From DAOTTY01 sp034437575 (lineage in GTDB: Bacteria > Chloroflexota > Anaerolineae > Aggregatilineales > Phototrophicaceae), in contig DAOTTY010000134.1 in assembly GCA_034437575.1 (NCBI GenBank), positions 1-64,000 of the forward strand: a stretch of 64,000 bases of DNA. The letters are read 5' to 3'. Positions 8,339 to 17,100 of this stretch are shown in pieces. Position 1 is the first letter of the stretch; each line of letters starts with the position of its first letter. Under the pieces are notes generated by a model, which searched no databases, was not told the origin of the DNA, and was given only the letters and a program-made list of their open reading frames with translations. Position numbers and translations under genes: made by a program.

Positions 8339-8665
8339 ATGGCGACCAGGGAAAACGTTGTCAAAGTGACGCGCTGGACAGGCGGCAAACACCCTACCCT
8401 CTCCAATGTCACCCGCATTATGCGCGCCGAGGGTATGCGCCCCTATAAATGGGAAACCCAACCCAACCAGCGCTACGCGATTCGCAGCCACGGATACAAC
8501 AAAATCCTCTACGTCATCGAAGGCTCAATGGAAATTGCGCTGCCGGATAGCAACCAGCGCACCAAGCTGCGCCCCGGTGACCGCGTGGAGATTCCAGCAC
8601 GGGTACGGCACGGCAGCGTCAGTGGGCGCAGCGGGGCCGTCTGTTTGGAAGCCGCCACGCAGTAG
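8339..8665 (+). CDS. Small single-domain cupin protein
   Basis: The 108-residue protein is a compact cupin beta-barrel. It has the Y(V/I)IEGSMEIALPD segment (cupin motif 1 region, about residues 59-72) and the LRPGDRVEIPARVRHGSV segment (motif 2, about residues 79-96) with the conserved PGD and H. Only part of the usual metal-ligand set is visible, as H52 and H93-type positions. It may bind a small ligand or metal; no substrate can be assigned. A GATGAGG site lies upstream of ATG 8339. It appears to be transcribed alone from an A/T-rich region holding a perfect palindrome. Confidence 0.75.
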   Translation: MATRENVVKVTRWTGGKHPTLSNVTRIMRAEGMRPYKWETQPNQRYAIRSHGYNKILYVIEGSMEIALPDSNQRTKLRPGDRVEIPARVRHGSVSGRSGAVCLEAATQ

Positions 8666-8930
8666 CGTCTTCAAGCAAAACAACCTCAAAAACAATATCA
8701 GCGACAGTGTGGATAGCACCACAAGATAGCGTGGATGCCCCCTCTATCCCCCTGCCTTTTCTCTCATAGTGGGGAAAAAGGGAGCTAAAACGGTTCTCTA
8801 AGGTCCCCGCACCCCTTGTGGGCTTAGGGGTGGGGATCAGAAAACCAGTGTCCACGCTGTTCTGTACTCGTACCGCAGTCTTAATCTTTTAACATTGCCA
8901 GCCAACGCAGGCGTTCAGCGTGCTTTTTTG

Positions 8931-9641
8931 TTAACCGTCCCCAGCGATGTCTTCCAGTGAATTAAAGTCCAATATCTCGATGCATTTACGGCTCAGCTTG
9001 ATATACCCGGCACCCTTGAGGTCATTCAGGATTTGGGTGGTGGTTTCGCGGTAGGTGCCCAGCATGTCAGCAAGCTGCTGGTGGGTATAGCCTTCGAGGG
9101 TGCTGCCGCCGCCGTGTTCTTCCACAAGCTGCAAAATCAGGCGGGCAATGCGCGACGGCATCCGGCGGAAAGCGATGTCTTCAAAACGCTGTTCAACGTC
9201 TAGCAGGCGGTTGCCCATATGCTCCAAAATCCGCAGGGCCACAACCGGCTTGGCCATGAGCAGCCCTTCTACGTCGGTGCGGTTCATGATGCAAATCTTG
9301 ACTTCGCCCACCGCCTCGGCAAAGGTGTTGTGCATCCGCTGGCCAATCATGCCCATGTGCCCGAACACCGCCCCTTGCTGCAACGTCTTAAAAACCAACT
9401 TGCGCCCATCCGGGGATACCCTGTACAGTTGAACCCGGCCCTTTTTGATAATGAAGAGGACTTCGCCGGGGTCGTCTGGCATATAAAAAATATGATTGCT
9501 CGAATACAGGCACATGCGCGTCATCCGGCTGATTTCCGTCACTTCGGCGTCCGTCAAATCCTGGAAGATTTCTACTTCGCGCAGATAGTCAAACTTTTCT
9601 TCTTCCAGTCGGGTCATCGTTCTGGTAGTCGTAAATGCCAT
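8931..9641 (-). CDS. Crp/Fnr-family transcriptional regulator
   Basis: The 236-residue protein has an N-terminal cyclic-nucleotide-binding-type beta-barrel (about residues 20-145) and a C-terminal winged helix, including THQQLADMLGTYRETTTQILNDL, which carries the E-R recognition-helix pattern of the family. The barrel reads FGHMGMIGQRMHN where cAMP binders have FGE...RxA, so cAMP binding is doubtful, and the Fnr-type cysteine cluster is missing. ATG 9641 has AGAGG seven bases upstream and was preferred to TTG 9656. The gene is divergent from the molybdopterin-fold gene across only 60 bases, so control of that gene, of itself, or of both is likely. Confidence 0.9.
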   Translation of the reverse strand: MAFTTTRTMTRLEEEKFDYLREVEIFQDLTDAEVTEISRMTRMCLYSSNHIFYMPDDPGEVLFIIKKGRVQLYRVSPDGRKLVFKTLQQGAVFGHMGMIGQRMHNTFAEAVGEVKICIMNRTDVEGLLMAKPVVALRILEHMGNRLLDVEQRFEDIAFRRMPSRIARLILQLVEEHGGGSTLEGYTHQQLADMLGTYRETTTQILNDLKGAGYIKLSRKCIEILDFNSLEDIAGDG

Positions 9642-9701
9642 CGCGTTTCCTCTCAATCTAATGTATGACGTTGCACACTATATATACACGGATAACGGCC
9701 A
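9642..9701. promoter_or_regulatory. Short divergent promoter region
   Basis: These 60 bases separate the divergent Crp/Fnr-like and molybdopterin-fold genes. The A/T core at about 9677-9693 (CACACTATATATACAC) holds a TATATAT run usable as a -10 element on either strand and is close to an imperfect palindrome. Confidence 0.4.
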
Positions 9702-10508
9702 ATGACCGCTGCACCTGAGCAAAGTTTGTTTCAACACCACCACCGGCACATCCCGGTGATTGACCTGGCAAGTTGGTTCCTGATTATTGACGGCCACGTT
9801 GCGAACACTCTTACATTAAACTATAGCAACTTAATGGCCATGCCCGCCATGCAATCTCAGCCCGTCATGCTGTGTAAGGGCCATTCAGACGATTGCCCCA
9901 GGCTGGCCGAGGTCACATGGGGCGGGGTGCCCCTGGCGCAACTGCTTGACCGCGTGGGGCCAAACGACCGCGCCACCCACGCCAACATCCACAGTGCAGA
10001 CGGCTACGTGACCGCCCTACCGCTGCCTGAGCTAGACAACGCCTTGCTCGCCCTCACCCTGAACGGCGCTCCCCTGCCGCCGGAACACGGCTACCCGCTG
10101 CGGCTGGTGGTGCCGGGTAAACTCGGTTACAAGCTGCCCAAGTGGATTACACATATCATCATTACTGATACGCCTGCCCTCGGCCACTGGGAACGGCGCG
10201 GCAGCGACACAGACGGCAGCGCCCGGCCCCTCATCAGCGCAGATGAATCACACAGGCGCGGGATAGCTGGCGCGGGGCTAACGCTTTCTGGAATAGCATA
10301 TGGTGGGCCGCAGCCAGTCACGGCTATCGAAGCCAGCGTGGACGGCGGCCCCTGGGCACCTGTTACGCACTTCGGGGGGCAGGCAGGCCGTTTAGCCCAC
10401 TGGCAAATCGCATGGCAGCCCGCCCTGCCTGGGCGCTACGCGATGCAACTGCGCGTGACCGCAGGTGACGGGCAGGCCACAACGCCCGTCATGATAGAGG
10501 TGACTTAG
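9702..10508 (+). CDS. Molybdopterin-dependent oxidoreductase-fold (sulfite oxidase type) protein
   Basis: The 268-residue protein matches the sulfite-oxidase/YedY-type Oxidored_molyb fold. It shows the GHVANTLTLNYSNLMAMP segment, the candidate Mo ligand Cys58 in VMLCKGH, the TWGGVPLAQLLD segment, and the GYPLRLVVPGKLGYKLPKW block. A beta-sandwich dimerisation-like domain follows from about residue 185. The protein is short, and the residues after the Cys (KGHSDDC) differ from the usual AGN or EGW patterns, so substrate and activity are uncertain. It has no Tat or Sec signal, although such enzymes normally work outside the cytoplasm; the next gene, one base after the stop, encodes a Tat-exported protein. 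Confidence 0.8.
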   Translation: MTAAPEQSLFQHHHRHIPVIDLASWFLIIDGHVANTLTLNYSNLMAMPAMQSQPVMLCKGHSDDCPRLAEVTWGGVPLAQLLDRVGPNDRATHANIHSADGYVTALPLPELDNALLALTLNGAPLPPEHGYPLRLVVPGKLGYKLPKWITHIIITDTPALGHWERRGSDTDGSARPLISADESHRRGIAGAGLTLSGIAYGGPQPVTAIEASVDGGPWAPVTHFGGQAGRLAHWQIAWQPALPGRYAMQLRVTAGDGQATTPVMIEVT

Positions 10509-10509
10509 C

Positions 10510-11391
10510 ATGACCGCACTTTCTCGTCGTGAGTTCTTACAGGCCCTTGGCATCTCCGCTGCGAGTGCCGCGCTGTTCGGCATATCTGTTGATGGCTACA
10601 GCGCCCTTGCCGCGCCGCCCGCTGCGCCGCTCCAGGGGCGCACGCTGCGCCCGACCGCCCTTTATGCCCAACCGAACCTGCAAACGCAAACCGTCAACCT
10701 GTGGCCCGATCACCTGCTAACCATCCGTGACCACAGTGCAAATTTTTACGCAACCGAGGGCGGGTATGTGCCACGCCAGCACGTCCAGCCCATGCAGCCA
10801 AACATCACCACAACGGTGATTGACACGCTGCCCGCCCACGCGGAGGTCATCGCGCCTGCTGCCGCCGTCCGCACCTACGCTGACCCACGCGCCCCATTTA
10901 TCACCCAAATTGGGCACGGCGGCGTGATGCTCATTGTTGACCGCATCGAAAACGGCTTGGGTGTGTGGTACGAAACCGCCTACGCCAACAAAATCCCGCT
11001 TGGCTGGACGCAGGCGGTTCACTGGCGCGGCCTGCCCCAGGCTACCCACCGCCGCCGCCTGCACGTCATGATAGCGGGGCACACCCTCACAACCTACGAT
11101 GGCCATAACGCGCTGTTCAGCACGCCGATTGCATTACCCGCTGATTTGCCCGCTGGCGACTACATCCTGCACCGTGGGGCCATTGGCGGCACTGCTGCCT
11201 TTGTGGCTGATGACGCCTATCAGGGTGTGCCGTACACATTCAAGCTGTGTAATGGGGTGCCCATGCACGGTGCCTACTGGCACAACACTTTCGATGCAAC
11301 TTACCAACCGCAGGCTGTTGAACTCAATGTGGTAGCGGCCAGGTGGCTGCACGATCAGATTTCCGAAAGCACAACCTTGACGGTGACTTAA
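10510..11391 (+). CDS. Tat-exported YkuD-like (L,D-transpeptidase-fold) protein lacking the catalytic cysteine
   Basis: The 293-residue protein starts with a twin-arginine signal (SRREFLQALG followed by an alanine-rich hydrophobic stretch). A roughly 110-residue middle region has an SH3-like look (two repeats around TVIDTLPAHAEVIA and GGVMLIVDR). From about residue 178 it resembles YkuD L,D-transpeptidases: RRLHVMIAGHTLTTYDG, a PAGDYILHRG turn and MHGAYWHN with His253. Active enzymes continue with SHGC(V/I)N. Here the equivalent stretch reads TYQPQAVELN and no cysteine remains, so transpeptidation by the usual mechanism is not possible. The gene is coupled to the molybdopterin-fold gene one base upstream and probably forms a two-gene operon with it. 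Confidence 0.75.
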   Translation: MTALSRREFLQALGISAASAALFGISVDGYSALAAPPAAPLQGRTLRPTALYAQPNLQTQTVNLWPDHLLTIRDHSANFYATEGGYVPRQHVQPMQPNITTTVIDTLPAHAEVIAPAAAVRTYADPRAPFITQIGHGGVMLIVDRIENGLGVWYETAYANKIPLGWTQAVHWRGLPQATHRRRLHVMIAGHTLTTYDGHNALFSTPIALPADLPAGDYILHRGAIGGTAAFVADDAYQGVPYTFKLCNGVPMHGAYWHNTFDATYQPQAVELNVVAARWLHDQISESTTLTVT

Positions 11392-11469
11392 AACGTAGAC
11401 TGGCCCACAGAACCGTGCCAGCATAATCGGTTAGTATGTCATCAAACAGACGAACGCCACCCTATCGTA

Positions 11470-11511
11470 ACATTTCACCAGCGGCGGGCGTCTGAAATGT
11501 AAAAGGTGAAA
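11470..11511 (+). promoter_or_regulatory. Two mutually exclusive hairpins in the leader of the CcdA-thioredoxin gene
   Basis: ACATTTCA (11470-11477) can pair with TGAAATGT (11493-11500), while the overlapping TTTCACC (11473-11479) can pair with GGTGAAA (11505-11511). The two stems share bases and cannot form together. The second ends just before the AAAAGGT ribosome-binding region (11517-11523) of the gene at 11534. This resembles an attenuator or switch; no known riboswitch class was recognised. Confidence 0.4.
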
Positions 11512-11533
11512 CAGGTAAAAGGTACATCAACTC

Positions 11534-13153
11534 ATGGAAATCACACTTGGTCTGGCATTTGCTGCCGGATTCATCTCGTTCATTTCGCCGTGCGTGCTGC
11601 CGCTCGTTCCCGCATACATCAGCTACATGGGCGGGCGCGTGACCAACACCGTTGCTGCCCAGGCGGGCGGCGGCCTTCAGGTACAAGCCAACGCCTTCAC
11701 GCGCATCAGCACGGGCGTCCACAGCCTGTTCTTCGTGATTGGCTTCTCGCTCGTGTTCGTCGGGGTCGGGCTGCTGTCCACGTCGTTCGTGCAGGTCGTG
11801 GGCGGTTCCAACATCAATGCAGTGACGCAGGTCATCGGGCGGGCAGGCGGCATCGTGATTATCGTGTTTGGTTTGCACTTCATGGGCGGCCTATCGTGGT
11901 TGTTTAACCAGTTGCGCCAAAGCGAAAGCTACCTGAACACCGCCTTTAGCCTGGCAGTGGCCGTTGTGGGCACCGCCCTGATTGTGTGGGCACTTCGCAT
12001 CCCGCCGTCACCACTGGCCACCGACCCGAACATCTTTCGCCAGATGATGCTGGTGCTGCCCGCAGCCACCGCGTTTAACCTGTGGCTGCTGCTGGACGGC
12101 GCGTTCACGAATCCGCGTGCGTTCTGGCTGAACCTGTTCAACAAGCTGGAAGTCGCGCTGTATGCCGATACGCGCCAGCAGATGACCGCCACCGGCCAAA
12201 CCGGTTACGGCGGCACCGCGCTGATGGGGGTGGTCTTCGCAGCGGGTTGGACGCCCTGCATCGGCCCGATCTACGGCGCAATTTTGACGTTGGCGGCCAA
12301 CGGCGGCAGTGTTGGGCAGGCCGGGACGATGCTGCTGGCCTACTCGCTGGGCCTGGGGATTCCGTTTATTGTCACGGCCCTGCTGCTGGACAGCGCTCAG
12401 GGGATGCTGCGCGGCCTGAACCAGTACATGGGCACCATCAAGTTAGCCAGCGGCGTCTTTTTGGTGCTGATTGGTTTCGCAGTTGCCAGCGGCCAGCTTC
12501 AGCGCTTGAGTACGGTTGGCGCTAACGGCACCTTCGCCTATAACCTTGAAGAGTGCTTCACAAGCGCGGTTGCAGGTGAGGTGCCCTGGGGCGACGTGGT
12601 AAGCTGCATCAACGAGGATGAAACTGCCCCGCAAACGACAGCCAACACGGGCGCAAACGTCGCTGCGGCTGGCGTCGATACCATCACCGACGATGCGGAC
12701 ACAACCAGCGCTAACGCCAACCTCACCGTTGGCACCAACGTGGGCGACATCGCCCCCAACTTCAACACGTTTACGGCTGCTGGTCAATCAGCCAGCCTGC
12801 AAGACTATCGCGGGCAAACGGTGCTGCTCAACTTTTGGGCGACGTGGTGCGGGCCGTGCCGCATCGAAATGCCGGAGTTCCAGGATGCGTATGACGCTCA
12901 CCGCGACGATGGGTTTACCATCCTGGCAGTGAACAATCAGGAAACCGCCCAGCAGGTGCAGGACTTTGCCGACGAGCTGAGCCTGACCTTCCCGCTGTTG
13001 ATGGACTTGCAGGGCGATATTCAGTTTCAGTATGGGGTGGTGAACTACCCCAGCACCTACCTGATTAACCCCGACGGCGTGATTACCAACCGGCACCTGG
13101 GGCCGCTGACGGCGGACGCCATCGAGGAAATGATTAACGAAGCTGTGAGCTAA
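11534..13153 (+). CDS. CcdA/DsbD-like membrane thiol transporter fused to a TlpA-type thioredoxin
   Basis: The 539-residue protein joins two modules. The N-terminal part (about residues 1-330) is a CcdA/DsbD-type membrane domain. It has Cys20 in FISPCVLPLVP and Cys242 in GWTPCIGPIY, the two redox cysteines that pass electrons across the membrane. An insertion at about residues 130-225 enlarges it relative to standalone CcdA. After a linker with two further cysteines comes a TlpA/ResA-type thioredoxin domain (about residues 400-539) with WCGPC, active cysteines 439 and 442. The product should take electrons from cytosolic thioredoxin and reduce extracytoplasmic disulfides, for example apocytochrome c or other envelope thiols. 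The start follows AAAAGGT by about ten bases. No cytochrome c maturation genes are nearby. Confidence 0.9.
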   Translation: MEITLGLAFAAGFISFISPCVLPLVPAYISYMGGRVTNTVAAQAGGGLQVQANAFTRISTGVHSLFFVIGFSLVFVGVGLLSTSFVQVVGGSNINAVTQVIGRAGGIVIIVFGLHFMGGLSWLFNQLRQSESYLNTAFSLAVAVVGTALIVWALRIPPSPLATDPNIFRQMMLVLPAATAFNLWLLLDGAFTNPRAFWLNLFNKLEVALYADTRQQMTATGQTGYGGTALMGVVFAAGWTPCIGPIYGAILTLAANGGSVGQAGTMLLAYSLGLGIPFIVTALLLDSAQGMLRGLNQYMGTIKLASGVFLVLIGFAVASGQLQRLSTVGANGTFAYNLEECFTSAVAGEVPWGDVVSCINEDETAPQTTANTGANVAAAGVDTITDDADTTSANANLTVGTNVGDIAPNFNTFTAAGQSASLQDYRGQTVLLNFWATWCGPCRIEMPEFQDAYDAHRDDGFTILAVNNQETAQQVQDFADELSLTFPLLMDLQGDIQFQYGVVNYPSTYLINPDGVITNRHLGPLTADAIEEMINEAVS

Positions 13154-13183
13154 CGCTCGCTCCCACCCTCATGTAGAATACGC

Positions 13184-13218
13184 GCCGGGGTCGCCATGCA
13201 GTGTGGCCCCGGCTTTTT
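13184..13218 (+). terminator. Intrinsic terminator after the CcdA-thioredoxin gene
   Basis: GCCGGGG (13184-13190) pairs with CCCCGGC (13207-13213) and is followed by TTTTT, the standard rho-independent layout. It lies 31 bases after the stop and just before the ribosome site of the DUF2085 gene. Confidence 0.75.
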
Positions 13219-13239
13219 GTTTGAGAGGACATCACTTTT

Positions 13240-14019
13240 ATGACAGACACAAACAAAGGCGGGCGCGGGGTCGCCCTGGCGCTGAACAAAGGGCTGTATT
13301 GGGTCACACGCCGCTGGATTGTGGTGGTGCTGGCATTTTTAGGGGTGTTTGCCGCGCTGCCGTTTGCCGCCCCCACCCTGATGCACCTGGGCTATACCAA
13401 CGCCGCCAACGTGATCTACTTTATGTATAAGCCGTTCTGCCATCAGTTCGGGTTCCGGTCACACTTTTTATTCGGGGAGCAGTCCGTTTACCCGCGTGAG
13501 AACACCGGCACCACGCTGATAAGCTACGAAGAGATGATTGAGCGCACCAACCCACCGGAGTTCGCCAATATCGACAACCTGTACGCGCAGTCCGGCACCA
13601 CGCAATCCGAACTGCTGGATTGGGCCAACCTGCAATGGGCCGCCCGCGAGTTTGTGGGTAACGAGATGATGGGCTACAAAGTCACCGTGTGCGAGCGCGA
13701 CATCTCGATTTATTTGGCGTTGTGGGTCGGCGGGCTGCTGTATGCGATCTTCCAGCGGCGGGTGCGGCCTGCCCCGCTGTGGTTGTGGTTTTTACTGGGC
13801 ATCGGGCCGATTGGCGTGGACGGCTTTAGTCAACTGCTCAGCTACCCACCGTTTGAGTTTTGGCCGCCCCGCGAAACCCTGCCCATGTTCCGCGTGCTAA
13901 CGGGCGCTACCTTCGGCTTTATGAATGCGTGGCTGGGCTTCCCCTACCTGGCCATGACGTTCGATGAAACCCGCACCGACCTGGAACGCAAGTTCCGCCG
14001 CGCCGGGATTAGCTACTAA
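13240..14019 (+). CDS. DUF2085-type membrane protein
   Basis: The 259-residue protein has four or so membrane segments: about residues 25-47, 155-178, 185-205 and 215-240. It shows the DUF2085 signature: KPFCHQFGFRS near residue 64, then VCERDISIYLALWVGGLLYA, where conserved Cys, His and Arg residues could bind a metal or disulfide. An extracytoplasmic insertion of about 70 residues separates the two halves of the motif. The function of the family is unknown. GAGAGGA lies about ten bases upstream of ATG, and a clear terminator follows the gene. Confidence 0.8.
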   Translation: MTDTNKGGRGVALALNKGLYWVTRRWIVVVLAFLGVFAALPFAAPTLMHLGYTNAANVIYFMYKPFCHQFGFRSHFLFGEQSVYPRENTGTTLISYEEMIERTNPPEFANIDNLYAQSGTTQSELLDWANLQWAAREFVGNEMMGYKVTVCERDISIYLALWVGGLLYAIFQRRVRPAPLWLWFLLGIGPIGVDGFSQLLSYPPFEFWPPRETLPMFRVLTGATFGFMNAWLGFPYLAMTFDETRTDLERKFRRAGISY

Positions 14020-14043
14020 ACCGAATAACCCCACCACACAAAA

Positions 14044-14068
14044 AGAGCCACCCGCACCGGGTGGCTCT
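14044..14068. terminator. Bidirectional terminator between convergent genes
   Basis: An 11-bp perfect stem (14044-14054/14058-14068) with a 3-base loop is flanked by A's on the left and T's on the right. It lies between the DUF2085 gene and the end of the TadE-like gene and can serve both strands. Confidence 0.85.
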
Positions 14069-14105
14069 TCGTTACAACTTGAACGAACTTAGCCAGCAGT
14101 GGGGA

Positions 14106-17100
14106 TCAACCCCCGCCGCCAAACTCAAAATCGTCCTCAGTTGCCGTTGGTACTGGCGTCGGTGGGACGTTCGTATCCGTCGGGAGTGGTGTCGGCGGTT
14201 CATCGCCACTACCAATGATTTCGATGCGGAACGTGTTCGTCTGGGTGGCACAAATACCCGACCCATCATCGGCCTGAACCGTAATGGTGCGGCGCGTCAC
14301 GGTTCCATCTGGCTGGTCGATCAGACTTTGCGGCACATTGACCGTCCAGCTACCGTCATTGTTGACAGTGACCCAGCCTGGCCCGCTTGTTTTGGTGAAG
14401 GTCAGCGTATCGCCGTCTTCATCGTTGAACAGGTAGTTCAGGTTTTGATTGCTGCCTGGGTTGCTGGGTGCCTCGTAGGACGTTTCACCCTCACCTGTGT
14501 CCAGCGTAACCAGAATGTCGTTATTGTTGGTTTGCACCGGGCGCTGGTTCGTGGACGGATTGGTGATGTTGATGGAGACTATCCCGTCTACTGCGCTCGG
14601 CAAATCGCGAGAGTCCTTTGCTTTGTAGCTGAAGGTATCCGTGATGCTGCCAGCCTCACACACCTCGTCAGCTTCGGTCGGGTTATAGGTGAAGGTACCA
14701 TCACACGCCAACTGAACCTGTGCCCCCCGCGTTGTGCCGATGTCAGTGCGCGGGCAGTTCGCTACAGTAAGCGGGTTGTCACCACTGCTTGTAAAGCGAC
14801 TGGGGTCACCGCTGGTTGCGTCTTCCATGCTGCACGCGGCGGTGGGGTCGCCGCCCGTTGCGACGAACGTGGTATCGGCGCAGTCCGTGTCATTATCCAG
14901 CACGCTCTGCTGGCTGGTGGTAACGCTGCTAAACACGTTGGACGGGTTACTCAGGGTGTACACGTCATCGTTGGCGACGGGCGGCATGTTGTCATCCGGC
15001 ACAGGCGTATTGGTCGGCACGGTCGGCTCAGGTGATGGCACGTCTTCCAGGCCCACATCGTCTTCGTCGATGTCGTCACAGTTCACATCAATCGTGGATG
15101 CGTTCAGGTCTGAAACGAGGAAGCCGAATGATTCATCCGTCAGGCTGTTACCCGTAAAGTCCAGCCACAGGTTCAGCGTGCCGTTGCCCGGAATGGTGTA
15201 TGCCCCGGCCCACAAACCGTCTTCGTCACTGACGGTGGTGTAGATGTTGGGGTCATCTAGCGTGCCTGCGTTGTTCGTCAAAGATACGATACCCGTACCA
15301 TTGTTGCCATTGGCACTGCTCCACAGCAAATCACCCTGTGGCGGCGTATCGCCCCCCAAGTATACGCGCTGCAAGGCTAACGAGCGTGTACTGTCGTTAC
15401 GGTAGCGGTCTTCCCACGGCCCCCACGTAATGTCGAAGCCGTCAATCGTAACAGGTGCGTCTTTACTGTTGGTGACGAACAACTGCACCCAACCGTTTTC
15501 GCGCAGCGCATTGTTGCTGGCGGCAAAGGTGACCTCACCCGTATCACAGGCCAGTTCGAGTTCGCTGTTGACGTTATCCGTCGTGGTGGAGTTGAACACC
15601 AGCGGGTCGCATTCTTCCAGCGTGAGCGAGTCACGAATGCGGAAGGTAGTGCCGTCAAAAGCGGCCAGCGGCAGCACGTTACCCAGGTTATTCGGGCCGC
15701 TTTTGAACTTGGCCTCGAACTTGATTTCACTTTTGGCCGAGATGGTCAACTCAACAGGCAGCGCACCGGGGTCCTCAGCAGACTGCGTGTCAGTTTCCGG
15801 CGTATAGTCGGAGCCGTTCCACTGCGTGTTCCCGCCCAGTTCAAACTCATCGAAGAAGAAGCTGCCATAACCGGGCACCGGGGCCAGGTTGTTGTCTGCC
15901 TCCCAGTCTGCACTGGACCAGTGCAGGTCGGTGGAAATCAGGCGGGCGTCGGTGTTGTTATCGTTTTTGATAATGAACACCACACTGCCGGGGTTAAAGC
16001 CGATGGCCCGGTCAGTACCCGTGTGATTGGTGTTGTATTCTACCAACGTCACGTTGGGGCAGCTAAACACCTGCTCCTCGAACGTCGGCGTTACCGTTGG
16101 CGTGTTGGTTGCCGTGGGTGTGAACGTCGCGGTTGGCGGGTCGGTTGGCACCGGTGTTTCTGATGGGTCATCAGTTGGCCTCGGCGTAAGCGTATCGAAG
16201 CCGCCAGGGCCGCCAGGGCCACCAGGGATGTTACCCGTCTGGCTGGTGGTGTTATAAAACGATTCCACCACCGCAGAGCGACGGGCGTGCATCGGGATAA
16301 ACCGCGCCAGGCCCAGCGGCGTAATCAGCGGGTGGTAAAACGTCACCTGAATGTCTACCGTGTCGCCGGGGCCGCCGGGGTCTGACCAGCGCCGCGCCTC
16401 ATTTTGCGCTTCGGGGAACTCCTCGTTGAGGAAGCAAGCGGGCATATCTGTGAAGTCGTTATACAGGTCACCGTTTTCACTGACGATTTCCCGCGCCCAG
16501 TCGCGCAGTGTTTGCGGCTCATTGTTGTCATTGGCCACCAAAGACGGCTCATACACCGGGATGACGAAACGATTGGCGTACTGTGCCCCGTTGGCCTCAT
16601 CACCATCAATAAAGGTGCCATTATCACTAATGAGGCTGCGATTGCTACAAATCGTCACCAGGAAGTAGGAATCCAGTTCGCCTTCACTAAAGCTCGGCTC
16701 ATCAGCGATTCGGTAGCTCACCACACCAGAGTTGAGTTGGTTCCCGCCTGCCGTCAGGTCCAGGTTAGGGTGCATCGGGTAGGTGGGGTGCCACACACTG
16801 TATAAGAAGCTGGACAGGCGGCGGCGGGCTTCCTCGTGGCCCAGGCCCGTGAGTGCGTTGTCACGGGCTATGTCGATGTCGCCCGCATCACCGGGGGTGC
16901 CGTTGCCGTCCAGGTCATCGGCGGCGTCAACCACACCGTCGTTGTTCACGTCGGGGTCGTTGCCGTCTGTGTTATCGTTCCAGCGGCTTTGCTGATACAG
17001 CAACTCAACGGGCATGGGGTCGATGGCAAGGCCCCCCGCCCCCTGCACCGCACTGGCGTAAATAGACGGAATCCGCAGCAAGTCCAGGCGCAAAAACTGG

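Noticed and set aside
8666..8930. 265-base gap after the cupin gene with repeated GTGGAT/TCCAC words and a G/C-rich stem
   Set aside because: The words are short and imperfect. No gene or clear terminator could be supported.
14061..15035. Plus-strand open frame (324 codons) opposite the giant TadE-like gene
   Set aside because: It has no start signal or motif, its composition is that of antisense coding sequence, and it runs through the terminator at 14044-14068.
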